Assembly (NCBI RefSeq): GCF_003711515.1
Contig: NW_021167092.1
Span: 487,073-551,072, forward strand
Length of the DNA stretch: 64,000 bases
Direction: 5' to 3'
Source: Sodiomyces alkalinus F11
Taxonomy: Eukaryota; Ascomycota; Sordariomycetes; Glomerellales; Plectosphaerellaceae
Position numbers and translations under genes: made by a program
Part shown: positions 36,520-47,392 of the stretch, in pieces
Position numbering within the stretch: the stretch's first letter is position 1
How the letters are laid out: each line of letters begins with the position of its first letter
Notes under the pieces: generated by a model
What the model saw: the letters and a program-made list of their open reading frames with translations, nothing else
Told to the model about the DNA's origin: nothing
The model's database searches: none

Positions 36520-37285
36520 TAGAACTAAGCTACTAGCTATAACGCTAGCTATAACAACGCCCCTAACGCCCCTAACGCCCCCGCCCCTAAGGCCCCTATA
36601 ACTATAGAGGGCCTAGGGGAGGTGGATATAGGTAATACCTCTGAAAATACAGCGGATTTAACCCTCGCTACGCCACTAAATTCGAAAAGGCACCTTAGCC
36701 CTTCTACACTAACCCCTAGACGTTTTTCTAGGACCCGAATCGAATCTCCCTCGGACTTAGAAGCCGAAGGCGCTTTGGAAACGCCCTTTAGGGCCCCCCC
36801 TGCTTCTAGGGCCCCCCCTGCTGAAAAACCGAGCCTTTTAGGCTCTAAATAGGCTAAAAGGGCGTCTAGAATAGATAAAGCCCCTGGAGAAACCTCGGCC
36901 GAGTCCTAGAAGTCGACTAGTTCGGCTAGTAAGGTATAGGCTAAGGAACTACTCTAACAGGCTCTTTAGCTGCTTTAATAGGCCTATACCTTCTACTCTG
37001 CCCCTTAGATAAAGGCCTTAACCGTAGGGCTTGAATCTACTATCGACGGAACCCCGAGCCCCTAGCCTCCTATACTGGAATAGAAAGTCGACGAACTAGC
37101 TTAGATAGTTCGTAGGCTTATAGTATAGCCTAAACCCCTTTATAGCGAGGCTTTAAAGGGGAAAAAAGGCCTTATAGCACCACAGGCCCCTATTTCAGGG
37201 GCTTTAGCACCCTTAGCTCTCACCCCCACCTCTATACCCCCGGCACCCCTCCTAATAGACCCTAAAAAGATCCCTAAGTGTTTGG
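36520..37285 (+). pseudogene. LINE ORF1 5' fragment, cut by a gypsy LTR
   Basis: An open frame starts at 36622 (MDIGNTSENTADLTLATPL) and stays open for 76 codons; after that it is protein-like with RIP-type stops to 37285. Composition is Pro/Ala/Lys/Ser-rich, as in N-terminal ORF1 proteins of Tad-type LINEs, with tandem GCCCCTAAC-like units just upstream (36556-36590). It ends where an LTR begins at 37286. There is no diagnostic domain, so the LINE assignment rests on composition and context. Confidence 0.4.
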
Positions 37286-37622
37286 TGTCTGTATTAGTAG
37301 TTATAATAGGTCCTAGGCATAAACCTATCGGGGTCTAGCCACCTTCGGTCTCAGACCCCTTAAGGCATAAACAAAACAAGTCACTATATAGTAAAAAGAA
37401 TAGTCCCTTAAAGTAAATAGGATAGCCCTCGAGGAAGTAAATAAATAGTCCTCGAGGAGCAGCCGAGCGTAGTCTTAAGGAACAGAGGAGCCTCCCCTTT
37501 TAAGAGGGAGGCCAGCGATTAATCTACTTCTTTAACAGCCCCTATGTTGTAATCCTATCGTGATCCTATCTGGTTCCTTACCTAACCCTACCTTTTCACT
37601 CTTTACGACTACCTATTTAATA
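37286..37622 (+). repeat. Gypsy LTR (family D type)
   Basis: 337 bp from TGTCTGTATTAG to CTATTTAATA. It is the reverse complement of the LTR at 53516-53858, sharing a GCCTCCCTCTTAAAAGG-like hairpin word, CTCGAGGA and TCACTC...ACTACCTATTTAA. It is either a solo LTR or the 5' LTR of the gypsy that follows. No second copy was found on the right side. Confidence 0.65.
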
Positions 37623-37629
37623 TTAAACC

Positions 37630-40600
37630 CGGCCGTATCGGAGAGACTACCGCCGGAGCTAGCCTCGCTAGGCCTAGCTTTACCTATCTTATTAAAATAG
37701 GGCTTAGGATATAAGAGCTAGGTAGTCTACGCCGCCTTAAGATTATAAGGGAGCCACGGGAACCGTTACTTACTATAATAAAACCTACCTTAATTATAAT
37801 CCGTTCTACTATAAAGATAACGGATATAGAACCTATAATTAAGGAGGAGGAACCAATATACTTTCTAAATAAATCCTCTTATACTAATCGCCCGTATTCT
37901 ATATATCTCCTACTAAACCTATTACCTATTATATAAATACTATGTAATACTAAATATTAGATACTTCTAGCTATATCTTTTCGGCTAACTACCCGGTTAA
38001 CTTCGAGAGCACGGTATCTAGAATAGGCGTACCCGGACCTAGCTCTTAAACTACTCGTTAAAACGGCGGATAGCAGGATAAAACGCCTCATCCTCCCCCG
38101 CTGCTAACTTAGCCGGTAATAAAGCCACTAACTTAGCCGCCTCTTACGGGCGGAGGTTAAACGTATATACCTTAATCCGATTTACTCGTTATTATCGGGG
38201 ATTCTTAACGCGGATTATAGCTATAATAGTCTTAGCACCGCTTTAAAGTAGATAACCTCGGATATTTCGACCCACTAATATACTTTATCGTAACCTAAGA
38301 TATCTGTACTAAAAGGACTAAGCTTATTTTCCTGGATATATTTTATTTCACGGACGCTATAAAGTAGTATACCGGCCTAAGCGCTAGGTATTATAAGGCC
38401 CTTCCGCGCGGTATCGCTTAATACCTTTTAGGTAAAGCCTCTAAATAGGTTATAAGTCTAGATAATAGTAACCGTACGTTCTATAACTAATAAGCTACCC
38501 TAAAGGACTAGAATAATATCCTCGAAAAACGGTTCTAACTCCTACACGAAAAAGCCGAATATAAGCTACGCCGAGAAAAATATACCCTAGAAAATATCGT
38601 TAACCGCTATAGCCTCTATATATTCGCCGATAAAACAGTCCGACTAGCTAAGGTAACCGATAAATTTAGGGAGAAGTACCTATTTATTATTTAGGATAAG
38701 CTAAACGTTAATCTAGCCGTGATAATAGTCCGCCTAGGACCTAAGAGAAAGTAGGCCGACTTTATAAATAATCTACCTAGTCTAATACCGGGATAGTATT
38801 AGAATTATATATAGGGAATCTAGAGCTAGCTCGTTAACTAATATAGGCTGACTAAGATTAACCGCGGAATATATAACGCTCCACTACCGGTTATAGTAAT
38901 ATAATAACCTATACCGTGGTATTATAACTAACGCTCTAGCCCGGTCCTCGAGTATTACTATACGCCTTAGCCTAACTATTACTCCCGGGACTAAGCTAGT
39001 TTCGCCGCTAAAATTAAAATCGCGCTCTACTAACGCTAAATACTAATCGCTTTACTAATAATAAGGGTTAATAACTCCTAACTAATAACGCTAATAAGTA
39101 GTCTAACTATTAACATAGGGACTATTCCCGGGACTAACCCTAAGACTAGGTTAACGCCTCTACTGAAAAGACCGCTACTAAGTCTATATCCGGAGATAAT
39201 ACTAATATAAAGCCTAAAAACGAGTACTACAATACTAAAGTAGACTCTAAGGGTTTTATAGAGTCCGAAGATAAGGATAGCGCGGAAACTAAGCGGGGTA
39301 ACTAACTATATTAGGTTACTAATAGACCCGGATTTATACCTAAGTATACCGATCTTTACTAGGTACGCTAAGAGTATAGTAAATACTATTAACCTATAAG
39401 ATTATATCTAGAGCTTATCCGATATATGAAGACTTACTCTTAGCCGTATTAATTATAGAGGTAGGACGTATAGAACTCGACGCTAATTAACGGTGCTATC
39501 TAGGAAGTTAAGAATCCCTTTAATAGTACTTATAGGTATAGGTACACCCGGATCTAAGCCTATAATTCTCTTATAGGCGCGTTATTCGATATTTACGTTA
39601 ACTTAGGAGCCTCCCGCTATATAATAAGCTAGTAGCTCCTTAGTCGATCTCCTAATAAGTATATGGATTCTACTAAATACGCCGTATTATAGGGTATAGG
39701 ATCGATAAAAGCCTTAGGATAGGCTACCTTTATTATACTAGTTTAACGTATAGTAGGTAATAAGATAAAGATTAGCCGCCTATGTATTAGGGCTTAGGTT
39801 ATACCTAAGCTTAACGTTAGTCTTCTCCTAGGATAGAAGATTAACTATCTTAATAGCCTAGATATCCTTAATACGCAGGAAGCTATTCGTATTAACGTCT
39901 ACTAAGACGTAACGGTTTCTATAAGGGTATTCGCTAAATATTCTTAAATCTAGCGGAAACTTAAGGCTACTAAACGCCTAATTATTCCGCTATAAGCGTA
40001 TAGGTTTATACCGATTAATAAATCCGATATTGGCCTTAACTCCTTAGAGTCTTTCCTAGATATAGAAGTGTCCCCGAACTATATTCTTAACGACTAAGCT
40101 ATAATACCTATATTTAACGCCGATAACCGACTATTAATTATTATATAAGGCACTAAGCCAGGCTATATAGAGGTAATTCTACGTAGATAGCTATTAGTAT
40201 ACCGACCGCGATAATGTTTAAGATATCTTGCTTAAGCGTATAAAGGAAGAACCGCCTATTAAGGGCGAAGGGGATATCTTCCGTAGGTATACTACGCCCG
40301 AAGGTAAGCTAGGTATCGCTAAAAGCCTAAAGGCCCCTATAAAGAGTATTAAAGAGAGAGTAATAATCTACCGATATAATAACCACTTTATACGCCTGTT
40401 TAACAGGACTATCGAGAAGTATCCGAAGGTTTAGACCGACTAAGGCGTTATCGATATACCTCCCGAAGAATATATAAAGGTCCTTTTAATTAACGGATAA
40501 TATAATTAGAAGATTAACTAAAAGCTATATCCTCTTAGTCGCGATAACTAAAAGTTCATAGATAAGACCCTTAATAAACTTTATAAATAATAATAAATCG

Positions 40601-43600
40601 AGTAGCCGATATAGCGTATACTATTTAAAGCCCTGGTATTCATTATATAGCGAACCGTAAACGGGAATTATAAGGGCCGGATAGTAGTTAATCTTTATAC
40701 CCTAAATAAAGTTATTATTCCTAATGTGTACCCGATACCGTTATAAGATAAAGTAATCTACCGCCTCCGGGGAAAGAAGTTTATCTCCGTTATTAACGCC
40801 CGAGCCTTCTTCTACTAATTCCCGGTATATGAGCCGTACCGTAAAAGATTTACTATTATTTTATATTAGGGATAGGAATATTCGAAGGTCGCGTTTATAA
40901 GCTTTCGTAATATACTAGCCTATATCTAACGCTATATAAATAAGCTACTTCGACCGTATAAGATATTCGCCGCCGTCTTTATTAATAATATCGTTATAGT
41001 CTCCGATACCGAGAAGGAATACACCTAGTATCTAAAGACTATCCTATCGCTATTCAATCGGAAGCGGATCTTTATCTCCCTGGCTAAATCCTTTATCGGC
41101 TACCTTTTAGTCTAGCTCCTTGGATTCAAGGTTAACGCTTTAGGCCTCTTTAATACGAAGGAACGCACTAACGTCTTATAAAAGATCCGCCTACTAATAT
41201 CCCTCTAATTACTTAAGTAATGGATTAGTATAACCGGATAGTTATAGCACCTTATCCTAAGGTTAGCCTACTAAATCACCTTCTTTTAGCGACAGAAAAC
41301 TACTTTACTCGCTAAAGCGTATTAACTTAGTATAGATAAAGGGTAAGCGCATAAGGCCTATACTAGATATATAGTATTTAAAGTTATAGCCGAAGAATTA
41401 GCGTTATTTACAGATATCACGGGCGCCCTTACCTTTAATATCTACCTTTTCTATTATAACCTAGGAAAAATTCTTTTTTTCTAGCTAAACGCCTTTAAAG
41501 TGCACGGGTTCTTAGCTATACTATTCTAATATATTAATAAAACTAAATAGCTTACTAAAGATATTATTTGTAAAATTCTTATCCGTCTAGTACTCTATAT
41601 TAGTAAGGGTCTTAATACCGCTAAGCAGAAGTACTAGCCGACCGAATTAAAGGTTACCTACTTAGTATAGACCGTTTATAAGACCCGAACTATTATTTAG
41701 TCCGTCTATTATAATCCGACTATTATTCTTATAGATTACGCCGCTATTATTAGAATTATAAAGTCGAGTATGCTATCTAATACTCAGAAGACTCGGCTAC
41801 ATATAAAGCTTATCCTCTTTTCGGAGTTCCTTAGCTAGCCTTAGTTAGACTATTAGTATATCTCCGGTAAAATATACGTTATAGTTGACGCCATTTTACA
41901 GCTACTTATAATAAACCCTCTAAAAGCGGAAGATAATAGTAAGCTAGAACGAATTTAGCGTGATTAGGCTATTTATTACTTCTTTAAGCTAAAGATAAAC
42001 GCTAACCTATAATAAAGAATTAGTGATAGTTACGCTAATAATACTAAATAAGGACTTATCCTTATCTAGTTATAGGAATATAATTCGCCGGTTAAGATCC
42101 CTTTCGAGTTAGATAATAGTCTGCTTTACAACCTAGAATAAAGCGGGAAGCGTTATCTTTATATCCTATTCTCTCTATATTAGGAGTTTATCTAGGCCGC
42201 CTATAATAAATAGCCACCACTTCGGTATTAAAGAAACCTAGTACGAGTTAGTTAGCCGATTCGCTATTTCTACGCTTTATAAGGAGATCGAGTCTTATAT
42301 CGCTAACTACTTAATATACGCTACTAATTAGACTAATCGCTAACGTCCGCTCGGTAAAATATTACTAATTATAACTCCTCTTATTCTCTTCTATACTATT
42401 ATTATAGACTTCATTATTAGACTACCCGAGGTACCCTTAGCCGGTTCTTCTTAGTAAAAAGAGGGGCTTTATTTAACTCCCTCCTTATAGTAATAGATAA
42501 GTTTATAAAGGCTACTCTTCTTATCTCTTGCTATAGCACCTACATAGCCAAGAACTAGGCTTATATCCCCTTTTAATTGCTTTAACTAGGGAATTAGGGT
42601 ATCCCTAAAAATATTATCTCGGATCGTGATCTAAAATTCCTATTAGCGTTCTAGACGGTACTTTAGAAGGAGGCGGGCACGCTATCTAAGTTCTTTATAG
42701 TATAGTATCCGTAAATAGACGGCCTATTAGAATAAAAGTAAACCGTTAAGATTATTATCCGTATATTCATTATTACTTACTTGGATATCCTATAAATAAA
42801 GGGTATTATCGCCCTATTATTTAACCTAAATAACGCTTTAAGCGAAGTCCTAGGCTACTTATTAAATAAACTGCTCTACGGCGTCTAAACTAATAGCCCC
42901 CTTAATATAATTAGAGATACTAACCCGGAATTCGTCTAAGAACTATGTTAGGAAGACTCTAAACTATCTATCGCCTTAGCCTAGATATATAAAACGACTA
43001 TACGATAAGAAATACCGTAGTATTCGGTTCGCCCCGGGGGATTTTATCTTCGTAAAGCTCGGGTAAAGATACTTATTACCCGGAAAGCTATCTATTAAAC
43101 TCGGTTAGTAACGAATAGGCCTATTTAAGGTTAAGGAGTAAGTCTTACCTCTAATATACCGTTTAGATCTACCCGTTATACTTAACGTCTACCCCGTTAT
43201 TAGTATTACCTACCTTTAGCTAGCACGGGAACCGGGATTAGACTTATTGCCGGGTTAGGAAATCGATAGTAATCCGGTTCACGCCGGTAGCCCGGACGAT
43301 AATAGGCATAAATAATAAGACCTATGTAAGCACTACGAGATCGACATTATCCTAGATAAAAGGGTTACCCGGAAGGGGCGAGGTAAGCCTTATACCGAGT
43401 ACCTAATTCGGTAGAAAGAATACCTAAGTTATTAAAATATATAGATACTAAAAGAAACGATAGACGTACCGGAAATACTCGAAGCCTTTAAGGCACGATA
43501 AAGGGCTTTAGAGACACTACGAGCTACGGTAAAGGGAATGACACTAAATAAAAACCTTAAGCTAGGGGATATTAAAGAAATAGATAGAATATAGACTACT

Positions 43601-43700
43601 CGAGGTAAAGAACCTTTAAGGGACTTTAATATAGCCTTATAGCTTTATTAGGTATTAAATAAGGGACTCGAGTTAACTAAGGTAACTAAGCGTTATTTAC
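37630..43700 (+). mobile_element. Gypsy retrotransposon C with chromodomain, RIP-inactivated
   Basis: Plus-strand order: gag-like region (about 38200-39000), protease near 39590-39850 (LFDIYVNLGAS and a SLLLG block), RT near 40670-41010 (GRIVVNLYTLNKVIIPNVYP, then VFINNIVIVSD; expected YIDD), integrase near 42580-42650 (GIPKNIISDRDLKFL), and a chromodomain near 43330-43420 (EIDIILDKRVT, then YTEYLIR-x-KEY). Stops fall at former CAG/CAA/TGG codons. A 3' LTR is not visible before the next unassigned region. Confidence 0.75.
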
Positions 43701-44049
43701 GTATAGCGAACGGCCCTAAACTCGGGTAAGGGAAAGTATAACTGGTATTATCTAATCTCCGGATAATAGGTATATAAAAGGAAAATAGAGCGGACTAATA
43801 AAAATAACACCAACCGCGATATTTTACTAGATTAGCCCGCTTCCTTAACTGAATATAAAATTCTTTTCACACCTAATATCCTAGCCGGCCTTCCCTTATC
43901 CTTTACTATCGCGAATAAGCTAGGCCGTATCGTGTTTTCCTAACTTATTTATATAATAACGATCGCCCTTAGTTTAAGTGTTATCTCTCTCTTTATCCTT
44001 TTATACTACTATATATATACCTTTTTCTTCTTTCCTATCTATCTCCCTT
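43701..44049. other. RIPed spacer
   Basis: TA-rich sequence after the gypsy chromodomain with a pyrimidine-rich part near 43990-44060. No LTR end or gene was recognised. Confidence 0.35.
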
Positions 44050-45720
44050 TATTTATAGCTAGTATATCTCTATACTATATCGTAGAATACCTATCCGATA
44101 TACCCTAATCCAAAGACCACGAGTTCTAGCAGGAATTCTTAAGGTTCTTTACGAAAGGAAAGTCGGGCGCGGGCCTTATATTCAACGGCTATTTTAGAGC
44201 TTTTACTCTATTTAATAATAAAAGCCATATTATTACTAGACTATAATCTACTAGTTTAGTATGTAATTAGTAGCGCTAGGATAATAAGAGCACGGTCGTA
44301 AGATACCGTTAAGAAGCTATTAACACCGGGTATAATAACCCCCTTAACCGTTAACTCCGCTATATAGTATTCGCTCTAGTAGAGGAAGCGGAGCGTACCG
44401 TCGCTATTGATATCGTATAGTAAATCGTTACTTTATACCCCTAGCCGTAGTTTCTACTAGATAATAATATCGATATCGCTAATTAGCCTTAGTATTCCTA
44501 AATATTTAAGCAGTGTCTTACTATAGCTTATTATAACGCTCCTAAGGCCGCTAATAGCCAGTTTCTCCCTAATCCCTTTTCTCGTTACCCGCCTAAGTAC
44601 TACTATTACCCTTTTAGGCTCCCTATTACCGTGCAGTAGTACCGTTATCGCTATATAGATACTAGCCGCTAGCACGCCCCCTTTATATCTACGCGACGCT
44701 ATAGTACCTGCTTATATCCTTTAAACGGTTTATAAACTAATATCGCTAAGCCTAAAACTAACTAACTTGTTAGGCCGGTTATAGAATAACGATATAGCGG
44801 CGCTAACTTCCTTAATAAAACGGGCGATTACCCGGCTAGTATTAAGCTATAGGTAGCTAAGATCCAAAACTTCCTATAACCGTTATAGATAATCCCGGCG
44901 CTAATTATCTATAGCGTAGCCGATATTCTTACCGGCCTAGGATTAGATAGTCCGGTACCCACCTTTACTAGTATACTAATACCTATCGCGAGTATTAAAC
45001 GCCCTTACTAGGACTATATAATGTCGCTATTAGCGAAACGTATACTCTCCCGCTTAAGCCAGGAAATTCTCTATACCTAAGCCGCGAAGAGTTTCGCGTC
45101 TAACTTAAACGACCTATGCTAGTTAGTGTATTATAGCGAACTTATGCACGGCGATTAGACGTTTAATAAGATTAAATAGCGATCCCGCGCCGCTATATTA
45201 CTACTCCTTATCGCTATTTAGGCGGCGGCCTTCCTTAATAATTACGTAGTTAATTATAACGTATAGAACACGGCCGAGCTAAACCTATTTATAGGGTTCT
45301 AGTATATAGATAAACTAATACACCTAGCTAAACTAGACGCGCTCGGTATACTAGAGAATATTAAGCGAGAATACTTAGCTAGCCACTATATAAGCGATAT
45401 AGACTTAGCTAAGATAGTTATTTGACAGATAGGGGTTATAGCTTATTATTACGATACCTATAGAACGAAAGGCGTATTAGTCTCCTACGAAATCTCCTAG
45501 TAAGCCGTTAAGGGATAAGTAGCTAGCCTTATAGAGGATAATATAGCTATTATTCTCCGGCGCGAGATCTTATACTAGGGCTTCCCCGATACTAACCCGT
45601 AACCTCCCGAGGTTATAAAGATCTAGGCTATAGAGATCGGGAATTAGGGGACGGTTCATATCGTGTTAGCTTAATTAGGTATTATAGTTTCGTCTATAGC
45701 TTAAGATACGCCGTATAAAT
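44050..45720 (+). pseudogene. RIP-killed reading frame of unknown family
   Basis: The plus strand reads as protein over long stretches in one or two frames, for example GKSGAGLIFNGYFRAFTLF near 44160 and, near 45060-45500, segments such as FIGF and KLDALGILENIKREYLASHY, broken mainly by TAG/TAA. I found no RT, integrase or transposase motif. It may be part of a DNA transposon or a cargo gene. Confidence 0.35.
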
Positions 45721-46143
45721 ATAGTTTAGGTATTAGGATTTAGTGTATTAATTTAGTATAAATACTTAGGTATAGGCGTAGGAACGGGCTATGGGAAACG
45801 GCCGGTTAGTTACTCTGTTTTCTTTATTTTACTTTCCTCGGTACTCGCCGTTTACTCCTTATCGCCGCCTAGCGATTTTCCTTCCCTTATTTATACCCTA
45901 TTATACAGAGTAGAGATTGGCGTAGTTAGTGTAATATATTATATTAATATAACCATTATTTTCTTTCTATCGTGAGTATTATCGCCGTATATAGTTACTA
46001 AGTTATAACCGGGCGGCGCCGCCTTCTTAAATCGTAGGAGTCTACGCCCCTCGCGTTATTAAATCCGCGTCGGTTAACGCCCGCGGAACGTAAGGCTTTT
46101 ATCGCCCGGACTATATAATACGCCTTTAGTAAGGATAGCGTAA

Positions 46144-46176
46144 GCACTATTCGCTTAGCTATAAAGCGAATAGTGC
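46144..46176. repeat. 13-bp-stem hairpin
   Basis: GCACTATTCGCTT (46144-46156) and AAGCGAATAGTGC (46164-46176) are exact inverted repeats with a 7-nt loop, within a GC-richer patch (46010-46340). Confidence 0.75.
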
Positions 46177-46339
46177 GGGTATTATTCGCGCGGATAAAGG
46201 ACGTATACCTCCGGTATTATCCGTACAGATAAGAAATATATAGCGCCCGAACTACGCGCGGGAATAGCGTGGTATAGATACTCGGGCTATAGTTACACCG
46301 GACCGGCTAAGGGATATATCCTCGACGCGGTTCCCCCTT

Positions 46340-46490
46340 AGTTTCGTAGAAGATATCTTTATTCTACCCTATTTACTATAGTAAAGGTCGCCCTTTTAAA
46401 CCCTAGAAGCCCTAGGTCTAATAGTACTGGCTGGCTAGGGATTTGCCTGGATAGGGTATATTAACGGTTATACTATAGTGTGGTTACTTC
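46340..46490. repeat. Copy of the short insertion seen at 11035-11165
   Basis: Shares TCTTTATTCTACCCT, AACCCTAGAAGCCCTAGGTC and ATAGTACTGGCTGGCTAG in the same order and strand as the insert in copia A. The left parts (46010-46330 versus 10850-11030) are only loosely similar, but both contain a perfect inverted repeat with GCACTAT ends. Confidence 0.65.
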
Positions 46491-46837
46491 CTTAACTAGC
46501 TTAATAGCCTATTCGATTATACTCCTATTAGCTAATAGGCCCTAAATTACTACCTTAATATACCTATCCTCAGGCTAAGGGGCTATAGTAGTCCCCTTTT
46601 AATTTAATATCGGTTCTATATAGCGCCCTACCCTAAAAAGGGGGTAGTGTTTATTCTACGAAAAGTAGGTCCGCCGAAAATTATATAAGGTTAAGGGTTA
46701 GGATAATACTATTTATTATATTTTCCTGTTTTACTATAGTGCTAGTATTATAGTGCCTTTATAATAGTATTCTAGGAGGGAGGCGGTAGTTATAATCGTG
46801 ATCCTAGTACTTATATTACTTTTACTTATATTATGAG

Positions 46838-47249
46838 CTAGTATTATTAAGGAAATAACTATCCGTTATATAAGTTCTAATACCTGCTATATAAAACCCA
46901 CTCTTTAGTATGGCTATAAAGTTAGGCTTAAGCGTATAAAGTATCGTACCTAATTTATATAAAGAGATTAGCCCACTTTAGATAAGTGTTATCTATCTAG
47001 GTGTTAACTACTTTAGAATAGCGTTAACTATCTAAGAATACGAATATCCTAATTGTTTTTGCCTATAGCTTATTAAGTGTATCGATTAATAAGATAGATA
47101 TTACTTATATAAAGTAGACTAATCTCTATATATAATTAGGTGCTATACTTTATATACTTAAGCTTAAATTCATAGCCCCACTATAAAGTGGTTTTTTATA
47201 GCAGGTACTAGAACTTATATAACGGATAGTTCTTCCTATTATTAATTAT
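46838..47249. mobile_element. Foldback MITE with arms of about 150 bp
   Basis: AACTATCCGTTATATAAG at 46857 faces its reverse complement ending at 47231. The arms remain alignable inward for about 150 bp (AGCGTATAAAGTAT facing ATACTTTATATACTT, GAGATTAG facing CTAATCTC) and outward through a TATTATTAAGGAA-like edge. Almost the whole 0.4-kb unit could fold into a hairpin. It has no coding capacity and lies about 145 bp past the MAK21 stop codon. No target duplication is clear. Confidence 0.7.
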
Positions 47250-47392
47250 AGTAAATTTTATATAAAAGTATACTAAATAATATATATAGTATATTTCTAA
47301 GGATAAAGCTAACTAAGTTAATAAGATAGGATAGGATAGGCTTTCTATTCTAGAGCAGCTTAGATAACCTACCCCTTAAGGCCTAGGTAATA

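Noticed and set aside
36556..36590. Telomere-like CCCCTAACG tandem units
   Set aside because: Only a few imperfect units in a Pro-rich coding context; not a (TTAGGG)n array.
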